From the NCBI GenBank assembly GCA_025504975.1, contig JANUWI010000008.1, positions 1,364,001-1,428,000 on the forward strand: a stretch of DNA of 64,000 nucleotides. Direction: 5' to 3'. The notes below the pieces were generated by a model. That model was not told the origin of the DNA and ran no database searches. It saw nothing but the letters and a program-made list of their open reading frames with translations. Positions 23,722-33,240 of this stretch are shown one piece after another (within the stretch, counting starts at the first letter, position 1; each line of letters begins with the position of its first letter). The stretch comes from Plenodomus lindquistii (taxonomy: Eukaryota > Ascomycota > Dothideomycetes > Pleosporales > Leptosphaeriaceae). The position numbers and the translations under genes are program-made.

Positions 23722-24229
23722 ATGGCTCAAGATGGAGGAACGTATCGTCCTTTGCAAGGTATGGTACCAACCATCACTCGTGTTTGACTTTTGCTCTTGT
23801 TATTCTAATTTTCGATTCGAAAACTGCAGAAAAGGAAATTGCCACTCGGTCCAAGACAAAGCCGTTAACCTGTGGCAACGAGGAACAGAATAGTGCACAT
23901 GGAGAAAGCACAGCAGACAATGAAAATGGTGCTGTCATTGCCATGTTTGATCTGCAGCAGTATGAATGCGTAGCTAATGACATGGAATAGTGCCCGATGT
24001 TGTGCTTCCGTCCGGCAGCTCGCCTCCACAGCCTTCAAGCCAGACTGAGCACGAACTCTGTGCGCAAGAGTGGACAATCGTGTCCAATCCTCAAGACGAG
24101 GCGAATCCTTGCACTTCGGACATATCGAGCCACTTTGATATTCAGCTTGGTTGGGGAAAATGGAAGTTTACATTGTTCAGCTGGGATCTAAACGTCAAGA
24201 ATCGTACGAACCCACATGAGGAGCATTGA
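23722..24229 (+). CDS. Small spliced hypothetical protein (tentative)
   Basis: Exons 23722-23758, 23830-23928 and 23991-24229 give 124 residues. Intron 1 (71 nt) has GTATGG and CTGCAG ends. Intron 2 (62 nt) has a weaker GTGCTG donor but a GCTAATGAC branch site and an AATAG acceptor. If intron 2 were retained the frame would end at a stop just before that acceptor. The C-terminal part is rich in Trp and Phe (LGWGKWKFTLFSWDLNVKN), while the middle is polar. I recognise no domain. The in-frame join of three exons makes it likelier than a chance frame, but expression is unproven. Confidence 0.42.
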
Positions 24230-24509
24230 AAAAAAAGTACAATGGGCATCGATGCGTGGAAGCTGCAAGGGAGATGGAGTTGAGTTTTGCTTCAGCTATA
24301 GTCTACACATATTAGGTGGACAAGCGATGATCAATGTGCCGCTTGAAAGATCCTACGCCGTGGGTTGAACTTGCATATATCACTTCCCTAGCATTGTCTG
24401 GGAGCGTATTGTGTGGAACTTTGCAGTGGACTTGGATCAGTTCGAGATGCACGCAAAGCATACCTCCAGCGCGATGAATCCTTCAACGACTAATCTTATT
24501 TGCCTTGGA

Positions 24510-25204
24510 TTAACGCGTGGGCCAGGAATGCTCAATCGGCTCGAGTTCGCCAGCACCGGTAAAAAACTCGACGACGTCAGCTTGTGATGTAATGTGATAC
24601 CCATCCCTTGCCGTTCCAATCTTCGACAGCTCTCTGAACCTCTCCAAGTCCTCTGGAATTCTTTTATCGCCGTGCGCTTTATCGGATTGTTCCCAGTGGC
24701 CTATTCATGTTAGCAGGCTGTGCGAGCAGAACGACAAACACGTGCCAGGAGAGTAAAAGAATCACAAAAGCGAGCGTCACGCACCTTTAGAGAAGAGCCC
24801 AGCAGCAGTAACCTTGTTATTCGTAATATCAACCGTCAACACGATGAACGTTCCCGTCTCTGCACATCTTGTTAAGCCACAGATAATAGGGACCACCTAA
24901 TCGTTTGAAAAACTTACCTTCAACCCAGCTGCACTGCCAGATTTCTCCTGCTCTGATCATTCTGTATACGCATTCTTGATAACCTTTCCTTCCTTCCATA
25001 CGGCCGCCGTGAATGTGGTACACAATTCGATCCTACATTGCCTGTCAGTCAACGAGCGTCTGTACGGGCGTTTTTCGTACTTGCCTCTGACTGGAACCAT
25101 AGTTCATACTTGGCCGGAACACCTTGAGTCTTTGCTTCATAGACGTAGATCATGTGTCGGTCTCTCATGTCCTTGTCGAATATCGGTATCTCTGAGGCGT
25201 CCAT
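24510..25204 (-). CDS. Phenolic acid decarboxylase (PAD family)
   Basis: Four exons, 25204-25085, 25032-24918, 24859-24785 and 24700-24510, give 166 residues, the normal family length. The enzyme removes CO2 without a cofactor from p-coumaric, ferulic or caffeic acid to give 4-vinylphenols in the cytosol. The lipocalin-like core is clear: MIYVYE, YHIHGGRMEGRKG, CSWVEETGT. By alignment to Bacillus PAD, the four active-site residues are present as Y20, Y22, R55 and E78 (Tyr11, Tyr13, Arg41 and Glu64 there). Intron 1 needs a GC donor (GCAAGT); no GT donor nearby preserves the frame. It sits at the left end of a run of catabolic genes, and its promoter contains paired CGGTG/CACCG elements, suggesting control by a zinc-cluster activator. 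The function call is strong; the exact acid used is unknown. Confidence 0.93.
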
Positions 25205-25331
25205 GGTTAAACAAGTTGAATCTCAATGCGAGCGAAGAAAAGTATTATACGGTTCAATTTCGCTTTTCATATCAGATGCAGGTTCGACAACTCGTTTAAC
25301 ACAGGCTCCCTCAAGCGTCCATCATGTGATG

Positions 25332-25398
25332 CGGTGCCCGGCCCCACACGGCGCACCGATATCACGACCCGGTGCAAGGCGGCTGTAGGAACACCGAT
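25332..25398. promoter_or_regulatory. Two copies of CGGTGC-N16-CACCGAT
   Basis: Copies occupy 25332-25360 and 25370-25398, starting 38 bp apart. Each has the same 6-bp left arm, the same 16-bp spacer length with a different spacer sequence, and the same 7-bp right arm. Identical arms with an unrelated spacer is the pattern expected for a dimeric zinc-cluster protein bound to an inverted CGG pair. They lie 128-194 bp upstream of the decarboxylase start codon. The binding protein is inferred, not shown. Confidence 0.6.
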
Positions 25399-25468
25399 CG
25401 TACCTTGACGGTATAACTAGTAGCGCAGTCTAACCAGAATCAATAATAATGTACGGGAGAGAACCGGC

Positions 25469-25482
25469 ACACCGCGGTGTTG
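25469..25482. promoter_or_regulatory. Palindrome ACACCGCGGTGT followed by TG
   Basis: A perfect 12-bp palindrome joins the same CACCG and CGGTG half sites back to back. Its last ten bases plus the next two, ACCGCGGTGTTG (25471-25482), recur exactly at 39472-39483 upstream of the cluster's zinc-cluster gene, in the same orientation relative to the gene. Confidence 0.6.
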
Positions 25483-26218
25483 AAGTTCTGGCTTGCGCCA
25501 CAGGTTCTCAACGCCCAAGTCTGACCCCATTCAATGTCATGGGTAGGAATGTTTAAACTGTCTAGTCTTTTCTTTTTACCTCGTCCGCGCCTCTTGCTGT
25601 CATCGGTTTTCCCACTTTCTTTAAGGTGTCAGGTCTAAAGGAAAACATTAATGCGGAAAGCTCACGTATAATTAACGAAGCTTTTGAAACATGTCGTCGA
25701 GTGCATTTGCGAAATTTCAAATCAAAAATTTGAGATATATGAAGGTTGCAAATGGTGCTGTAGATGGTCCCGTGTGTCACGTCGACAATTGTATCGAGCG
25801 GCCTATGTTCTTGAGGTTTTGGTGGTAAGATGTATGAGAAAACGGGGTTGTAGCCGGGTAGGTAATTGTCTCCACTTTCCGGACGTCTTGCAAGTTTTGT
25901 GCCAGAAGGAATTCGAATAAGAACACGAGGGACGCAAAAATCGCTGGCTAGAATACAGATGGTTAGCTCAATGGAAAAAATTGGATTCAGCATGGTATCC
26001 TGATCCCGTGCTGATAATGACGCTGGTATCGTTGTTGTCAGAAGCAAGTCCTACGTTCGGACAGTACCTGATATCTTGATTGATAAATAGATATATTTCT
26101 GAAAGAAAGACAGAAGATGCTTGTCGCCCATGACTACCTGGGCATGTATCAGGATTGAAACTGGCTGTCTACCCTTGCCGCCGTGTCTTACTCCGAAGAG
26201 ACCTCCTCCACAACCTAT

Positions 26219-28087
26219 TTACGCAGCACGTTGCATTTCATATTGCTTAGAATGATCAACTTTGGCGTGCAGTTCCTCCACGGGCGCATCGACCTCGTAA
26301 GTCATCACCGAAGCTAGGGGTCCAATGAAGTAGCACAATACAACAGCAAAGGCCCCGAAAGCGGCAGCAATGTAGTATACCGGCCTGATGGAATCCGCAT
26401 AAGCCTGTTGTTGAGCAGCAACACCAGCTCCGATAATCTGGGGTGTTACGCCTGCAATACCAGGTAATGCAGCCATCTGGCTCCCGGCCAGAGCTTTGAC
26501 GAAAGAAGGAATCGATTGGGGCATGAGGCCCGCCTTCGCTACTGCTCGAGCCACATATGCAGGTAGCTTGGATGCGATACCATGCTCGAAAGTCGTAAAA
26601 TAAATGGCTGTAAAGATAGCGCCTGCCGCGGCACGAACAACAGAGACAATAGCCGAAGCGCCTGCGATGTGGCTGTGAGGTACCGCGAGTTGAACTCCAG
26701 CAATGATGAGGCCCAAAGGTGCAGCAAGTCCTATACCAGCGAGAGCGCAGAACGCGAGACTATTCGCCGCTTGTCCAGGTTGAAGTGTTGCAAATCCCAC
26801 CATGGCGCCGGTCCAAATCACAAAGCCGATAGCCATTGGCGAGCGGATGCTACGCAGTCTGGTGGAAAGAAGGCCAAACAAAATAGTGCAAACACAGCCA
26901 GCCGCGTAACCGGGTTGAAGATAGGCGACCACCTTTATGGGCTCTCGAGTGATGATGGCGGAGACACTAGTGAAGGTAAGTGGCGTCGTGATCAAGGAGG
27001 GAACTCGACTTACTAGATGGGATAGAAGACAGTCGTCGCAAAAAACATGACGGCTTCGATGAACATGAGTATCAGGCAGAGAACAAAAAGCCGACGTTTG
27101 GATTTGCCCGCTTTAAACATCTCATGGTTTGCGACACCGTTCTTGGTGCCCTTCCATTCATAGACGCAAAAGGCAACCAACAAGACCACACCAAGGACAA
27201 GTGTTGCGAGTGTTTGCACATCTTGCCAGGTGTAAAGACTGTCACCTAGATTCAGACCAGTCAAAAGGAGCACCAAGCCAGCTGTAAGGAGGAACGCTCC
27301 AGGCAAGTCAAGGCATTTTGTCTTGTCCCAGACGGATAGGTGATCAAAGCGAGTGTGACGTTTTGGTGGATTGTAACCTGCAAGTATTCCAATTCCGGTG
27401 AATGCCCAAAGGCCCAGCTGTAACCAGTAAAGGTTTCGCCATCCGCGTGGATTGGAGTTTTGTACAAAGGCGCCGCCTGCCATGGTGCCGATTACCGCAC
27501 CCACCCAAGCGAACGAGTTGACAATTCCCTGGCAAACCGGTCGCCAGCGTCGAGGCATGATCTCGCTAGGCACCGACAAGCCTAGAGGAAGCGCCGAGAA
27601 ACCGATACCGATGATGACTTGTGCAACGATGACGCGATAAAGACTCTGAGACCCGGGGGCTATGGCAGAGCCAATCACACCAAAAGCACTGGCTCCTACG
27701 AGCAAGTACTTGCGGGCTTGGAATAAGTCTGAAGCACTGGACAAGATGGGAGCTAGCGCGGCTTGGGTAAGGCTGAGAGAGGTTGGAATCCACGATCGAG
27801 CTTGAGAATTGCCTAGATCTTGAACCATGTAGGTAAGCTGTGACCTCTGTCAGTGTCACGTAAGTTGATGATCAGCTTGTCCTTACAATCGCGGGCACGG
27901 AAGTCAACCCTGATAGCGCGGCTATCTGGAATGTGCAGATCGAGAAGAATGCAACCCAAGTCTTCCAATGCAGTTCGGGCTCGACAGCATCGTCATGATA
28001 GGCAAGATTTCCTTGTGTATCTTTATGCTCCAAACGATTGACTGTGTCAATGTCATCTGTTCTCTCTGTGAAAGACTTGGAGTCCAT
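26219..28087 (-). CDS. MFS transporter, TRI12 (fungal trichothecene efflux pump) family
   Basis: Exons 28087-27887, 27837-27014 and 26966-26219 give 590 residues, typical for 14-helix TRI12-type pumps; introns are 49 and 47 nt. After a polar N-terminus comes a first helix (WVAFFSICTFQIAALSGL). The loop LTYMVQDLGNSQARSWIPTS is a TRI12-family landmark, and a long string of membrane helices ends with a polar tail. Family members export toxins or transport siderophores and other small molecules at the plasma membrane by proton antiport. Its place between the decarboxylase and the FAD monooxygenase suggests it moves the pathway substrate or a toxic phenolic product. Direction and substrate are inference. 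Confidence 0.92.
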
Positions 28088-28669
28088 CGTCACTGCTAAG
28101 TGTGATGCTTGGTCCGAGAGCTGTATGAATCTATAGGGTAGACGATGAAAACATACAATCGGCAATGAGTGCGATATAAGACGTGGAGCTCAAGACTGAG
28201 ATGTGTGATATCCACAAGAAGGATGCTGCTGATCTTTAAGTTATATGAGATCTTGGCAGTCTCAGGCAGTGCGGGGAAGATGGTCAACCACTAGCACGAC
28301 TAAACAATACTTCCCTACTAAACATATTGCAATTGGTCTGCTCTGCCACAAGCGGTCTCAGTGTCTTCGCGAGGTACCGATCTAGACCGACACCATGTCG
28401 GTCCAAGGAGCGTTCTGCATGAGCACGGCCTCGGTGATCGTCCGGTGGCCGTGTGCACCGAGTCGCCAAGCTCCAACGAGCGGCTAGGCAACTGGTCCAG
28501 AACTGTAGTGAACGTGAAATTGACTAGAATGGTTACAATTGATTCTGGCTGCTGTTGTTGCTGTTGTTCATGTTGATAGATGTCGACACATAAAGTTGGA
28601 GCTTCTTCATTGTATGAGCTTGAATGCCTTGTCACTACGAGCTGCGAAGGGCAAATAAGCATACGATCA
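28088..28669. promoter_or_regulatory. MFS transporter promoter with inverted repeats
   Basis: Two inverted signals stand out: ACCGAC-ACCAT-GTCGGT at 28386-28402 (a CCG-N9-CGG arrangement) and CGGTG-N19-CACCG at 28432-28460. A short CAA/CAG-type microsatellite lies near 28541-28568. Minus-strand frames across here have stops in register with no domain; the one at 28662-28318 is not supported as a gene. Confidence 0.45.
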
Positions 28670-30156
28670 TCATAGAAGGTTCAATCGAAGAGTAACGTAC
28701 GTGGAGGATGGGTGGAAAGTCTTTTTCCATAATGCAAACTCATTCTCGGCGTGCTTGAGAGAGTCCCACCCATACAGGAACATGTTGTATTCCAGATCAA
28801 TCGCCGACCACTGACTCTGTTCACCCCACTGATGACTTGAAAGCATCTTGTCCCGCAAAACTTGCTCTGCACCGTCAGGCAAATGATACCAATGCCGATT
28901 CGCAATAGTACCTTCCACGTTACGTGTCGACCGTGGCTTGCGCAGCGACTCGTACAACTGTAAAAGATCTGGTATCATCTGCGAGCGCTGCCGGGGATCT
29001 TGCTCAGACTGTTGTAAAAGCCCAAGCAATCTACCCAGGACTGCGCCATCTTCAACCGCCATTGCTGCCCCTTGTGCCTGATAAGGTAGTGTTGGATGGC
29101 ATGCGTCTCCCAACAGAGCAACATTGTTCTTATTTGGGGTTAGACGATGACTCAATGTAATGAGACGAATAATAGCATCTCAACTTACCTTCGTCCATGT
29201 TTCGAGTTCTTCATGGTGACACAATTTCCACTTCAGTGCCGACTGTAAGCATGAGATAATCCGAAAGATTGTGGAATCCCAGTCCGCATAATGCGCCCTC
29301 ATTTCTTCCACTTCGCCTGTTTGTATTTTTAGGCCTTCGGGAATAGTATCTGGACCGCAAAGTACAAGATTGTACTCTTGTCCACCTTTCAGAGGATAGA
29401 ACACTGCGTGATGGTTGGGTCCGAGCCAAACAGTCACTTTCTTCCTATCGCACAGTTCTGCTATTGCTGGGTCTTCGAGATCATCAAGACTGGACCTACT
29501 GAACGTTCCGCGATAGGCAAGGTCTCCAGTTTCGACCGGAGGTGAAGCGTGGCCGAGAACCAGATTCCGAGTAGTAGACCATAAGCCGTCCGCACCAACG
29601 ATGACGTCTGCATGAACAATACTTCCATCCTTGAGCTGCAGTTTTGATTGATTAAAATCAATATTATTCAGCTCTGCATCTAAACGGAGCTTTGCGCCAG
29701 CAGATTGCGCCGCCTCGAGCAGAATGTCGACGTAGTCCGCGCGGTGTATTACTCTATGAACTAGCTCAACCTTCGACGACTAGGCTGCCACATGTGCTCA
29801 ACTTACAGCCATGGAGCTCCCAATATGGGCTCATCAATTTTGTCATTCGCTCTAGAGTAGAGCAGCTTACCATTTGCATATCTTCGGTAGTCCAAAGCTT
29901 CAAGCACAACTCCATTGGCTCTGAGCTTCTCAATGTACCCGAGCGCCTGTGCCACACGCGACGCGTTGGGGGGGATTTGGACACCTGCACCGATCTGAGA
30001 TCAACTTAGTACATGAGCATATTAATCTTGGACTTTTGCACACACCGGAAGTAGTTTCGATGCTTTTTCCAAGATCTCCACCTCGAGACCTGCCTGTGCA
30101 CATGCGATGGCGCAGGTGAGGCCTCCAATACCTGAGCCCACGATGGCGACTTTCAT
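28670..30156 (-). CDS. FAD-dependent aromatic monooxygenase (salicylate hydroxylase-like)
   Basis: Exons 30156-30046, 29994-29807, 29753-29189 and 29128-28670 give about 440 residues, standard for single-component class A flavoprotein hydroxylases. The Rossmann motif GSGIGG is at residues 7-12, followed by an acidic strand end (VEILEKA). The DG motif VIVGADGLWSTTR and the second FAD motif LLGDACHP are both present. Such enzymes use NAD(P)H and oxygen to hydroxylate phenols, often with loss of a carboxyl group. A GTACGT donor near the 3' end would give an alternative end a few codons later, changing only the last residues. It is transcribed in the same direction as the MFS and decarboxylase genes. 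The substrate is presumably aromatic; salicylate itself is not proven. Confidence 0.92.
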
Positions 30157-30911
30157 CGTTTTCTTCTGTGTCTCGCTCTCGTCTAGGTTTGTAATTCAAA
30201 TGGATGACGTTTCAGTCTGGTTACCAGTACCACCTGTTGCATTTGATGACGCTTAGCCAACACGTGACACGGTGTGCGATTGGCCGTGGCGCCCCGCGCG
30301 GTGTCCGGGATTATCTACCGAGCTGGCTCCAAAATATCAGCAACACGCAGGATTAGATGATTGAATCCCAGAGCTAGAAGTATGACATGTGTGCTGGGGC
30401 GAAGCAAGACCGACACGACTCAGAGTAGAACAGATCCGGTCTGGTTTTGACTTTATCAACTTTGATGAACCTCATTGTGATAACGCACCGCATTATACCA
30501 ACTTGGACGTGTTCTTATAGGGCATTTTGAGCGGAGTTCTTCGCGACAGACCGGAGACTTTTTCGCAAACCTGTTTCGGTTCGTTGCAAGCCATTTGCAA
30601 AACTGACAAGGCAGATTTTGGTGGAATGGAAATCGCCACTTTTTATCTTCTCACCTTTTCACTGAAAACCGTCATATCACTTGGATGGTCCATCCACTTC
30701 TCCTGATGATTGCAGCAGTCTGCAGCAAAGGTGTGATTGGAAACTCCGTAGTACCACATCAGATGGTTGGATGGAGAGATTTGACATGCCAAAAATCTCA
30801 TCGAGTAAAATTCAAACTATCCTAACAACGTTCGGTTGCTACAGCAGAAATAGAAATCATGTGCCCTAATAGGCGTGCTCTACGTTCCCAGGCTCCGACC
30901 ACACTAAAACT
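30157..30911. promoter_or_regulatory. Monooxygenase promoter region
   Basis: CGGTG half sites occur at 30270-30274 and 30299-30303, the second inside CCGCGCGGTGT, which resembles the shared CCGCGGTGT element. A CACGTG E-box lies at 30261-30266. From about 30330 to 30911 I see no gene. Confidence 0.4.
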
Positions 30912-31932
30912 TTATCCAAAGCGATATCCCTCCAAGTCTTCAAGTTTCCTTTCGTCGAGTTTGTGCATTCGATTTTCCTCCCACGGCGTACCGTCGCTAC
31001 CAAAATTATTGCTCATTTGACCCACGAAGAACTCAATGTTCTTATCAGCCACCGGAAAAGCTTTTGTGAATGTAGACTGAAGCTCAGCCATGCTAAGTTT
31101 CTTGGGGTTTTCAGTGACTGCTTGCCTGAAAAGTGCAAGGTATTTGCGAGTATGTGCAATATCAGCGCTACTGTCTAGCTCCCACCCTTTTTCTAGGTGT
31201 CCAGTGATGACTTTGGTAGGACTGAGGGATTCTATGAGGTTGAGAGTGGACTCCCATGCGTCGAGAAGCGCTGCTGATTCTACCTCCTCAACCCTGTATT
31301 GCTCGGAGTGAAAGATTAGCACACGTCGTACCACAACGCCGTAGATTTGCGAGTCAAGAGACACTGACGGAGTATCTTTCGTGAATATTGGTAACTTACC
31401 ATACATGAGTACTTCGTGCGTAGACTGTATCACCACAAATCAAGGTTCGTTCGGATGGAAGCCAGAAGAGACAATGGTCGACTGAATCTCCTTGTACCGG
31501 GCCAAGTAAAAAAACAGGGCTTGCCTCATTTCCAACCAGGTTGAAGAAACTGAACGGGTAAGGATCTGGCTTTCGCGGGAGCTGTGCTACCTGTCCCGGG
31601 AACATTCCTTGGAGAAGAGGCAGCTTGGCATCGAACTCCAGATCGATTCCGGCACGCACATATGGAGCCGTCAGAAATTTTGCAGTGGGAAATGCGTCGA
31701 GTATAGGATTCGCTGCGAAATAGTGATCTGGATGGTGGTGCGTGACGAACAACGCCGATAGAGGACAGCTTGTCTTTGATTTGATCCATTGAACAATATC
31801 TTCAGCGTCTGGTAGCAAGACAGGAGGATCTATCAGGACGGCATTCTTCGCCCCGATAATCAGAGTGGAAACACTGGAGAGACCTTTCTCAGAGTTCACG
31901 TGGAGAAATGTTTCGAGTTGAGAACTCATCAT
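30912..31932 (-). CDS. Metallo-beta-lactamase-fold hydrolase
   Basis: Exons 31932-31400 and 31293-30912, with a 106-nt intron (GTAAGT...ATACAG), give 304 residues; a second ATG follows immediately. The HxHxDH zinc motif is THHHPDH (H65, H67, D69, H70), with further ligand candidates H153 (in DSVDHCLFW), D168 (in ICGDTVY) and H210 (in ITGHLE), so the two-metal site looks intact. The family hydrolyses thioesters, lactones and related bonds; here a lactone or thioester intermediate of aromatic breakdown is a fair guess. It is divergent from the short-chain dehydrogenase gene across 373 bp, a layout common in fungal catabolic clusters. It should not be read as an antibiotic-resistance enzyme. Confidence 0.9.
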
Positions 31933-32305
31933 GTGTGGGATGGTGTAAATTTGCCAGAATGTATAAGTCGTTTAGTAGATCATCTCAACCATTTGTCCTT
32001 CCAAATGATTTTATGTAGTGGATAAGTCCTTGATGAATGTGATGTTGTCATGTGTAATGCACGGCCTCACACCTATTGACGGTCGTCGGTCGGCCGGGTT
32101 TGGCCGGCTCACCGGCATCCAAAGCTGCACCAAGCAGATTGATGGAGAGGACAAGCAGACCGGTTGACCGCTATCCGCCAAATTCATGTGCCCCCGTAGA
32201 AGAGTAATATGTGGTTAAAGAGTGGTGCAGTACGGGTTTCGACGCCACACGCATTAATCACTTACTTCAGTGTTCGAACCCATAATTTTCCTACCCGGCG
32301 CAGAC
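31933..32305. promoter_or_regulatory. Bidirectional promoter of hydrolase and dehydrogenase genes
   Basis: This 373-bp stretch separates two divergent start codons. It carries a GC-rich patch at about 32080-32115 with GGCCGGGTTTGGCCGG and a CACCGG half site (CACCG at 32110-32114). The patch stands out from AT-rich flanks and may bind a zinc-cluster regulator. Confidence 0.5.
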
Positions 32306-33240
32306 ATGACTTCGTATGGGCTTACGGATGATTTAATTCCGAAAATACGCAATAAAGTTGCCGTTGTAAGCGGTATGAACCAGGTGAAATATAGTCAGTT
32401 GTCGTGAAACTAATTGTGGCAGGCGGCTCGAGCGGTATTGGAGCAGCCACTGTTCAGTGTCTTTCTGAGCATGGAGCCTTCGTCATATTCGGCGATGTAG
32501 ATCTTGCATCAGGGCAAAAGCTGGCAGCGCAACTCGGGGGGCGCGTTCATTTCCTGCAAACAGACGTCACTCGATACGAAGACATTCTGAAACTTTTCGG
32601 TTACGCCCACGAGAAATATGGAAAGATCGACATTGCTATCTCTAATGCTGCTATCATGGAACGCGGAGGTGTCTTCTCTGACAGTTTGGACATTGAGACT
32701 GTCCAAGAGAGTCCTGATCTGTCAGTTCTGGATGTCAACCTGAAGGGCGCTATCTACTTTGCCAGGGTCGCAAGCGTGTACCTCAAAGTCAACGCCGAAG
32801 TGAACGAGGACAAGGCCATCATATTCCTCTCATCAATAGCAGGTTTCCACGACACACCAGGCTTCTTTGTCTACCAGGCATCAAAGCATGGCGTGATGGG
32901 TTTGATGCGCGCTCTTCGTTTCTTTGGACCAAAGAAGCTTGGGATAAGAGTTAATTGCGTCTGCCCTTGGGCGACAGATACGCCTATGCTTGCTGGGCAG
33001 ACAGCGCCATGGACTGCTCAGGGCCATCCAATGAACAGTGCGGGAAATGTAGCAAAGATAGTTATTTCCTTGGCGATAGATGAGGAGATGAATGGAAAGA
33101 GCGTATTTGTTGAAGGTGACCATGGGTGGGAATTTGAAGAGAAATTGCGGGAGGCGGAACCGCAGATTTTCGGCCCTGAAGTCACCGACAGACTGCGAAA
33201 GGGACAGGCATTTCTCATGTCGTTGGCTGGCTTAGCATAA
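32306..33240 (+). CDS. Short-chain dehydrogenase/reductase (classical SDR)
   Basis: Exon 32306-32372 joins 32423-33240 through a 50-nt intron (GTATGA...GGCAG, ACTAATT branch) that lies inside the cofactor loop, giving 294 residues. The joined loop reads VVSGGSSGIG (NAD(P)-binding, residues 20-29). The Asn in AISNAA, a serine in FLSSIAG (about 159-160), and Y173/K177 of YQASK make the catalytic set complete. An acidic residue after the second strand (FGDVD) favours NAD over NADP. The protein oxidises or reduces an alcohol/ketone in the cytosol; its context suggests a side-chain or ring-derived alcohol. An unspliced reading would lose the first 20 residues and half of the cofactor loop. Confidence 0.93.

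Larger units (their letters stand above)
25205..26218. promoter_or_regulatory. Promoter region of the decarboxylase gene
   Basis: The first 300 bp upstream of the decarboxylase hold three paired CGGTG/CACCG elements, listed separately. A 161-codon open frame on the minus strand (26047-25562) fills much of the rest; its translation has no domain I recognise and no splice support, so I leave it uncalled. It could be a decayed gene. Confidence 0.5.

Noticed and set aside
25955..26030. tRNA-like A-box (TTAGCTCAATGG)
   Set aside because: No matching B-box (GGTTCGAATCC-type) at the right distance and no cloverleaf arms.
25562..26047. 161-codon minus-strand frame between decarboxylase and MFS genes
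   Set aside because: No domain, no splice or promoter support, and composition is not clearly coding. It could be a decayed gene but I cannot support it.
28318..28662. 114-codon minus-strand frame after the monooxygenase gene
   Set aside because: Includes a CAA/CAG-encoded Gln run and has no domain. Joining it to the monooxygenase by the GTACGT donor gives an early stop, so it is not a further exon.
30912..31932. Reading the metallo-hydrolase as an antibiotic-resistance beta-lactamase
   Set aside because: The fold is shared by many metabolic hydrolases; its fungal cluster context and lack of a secretion signal argue for a metabolic role.
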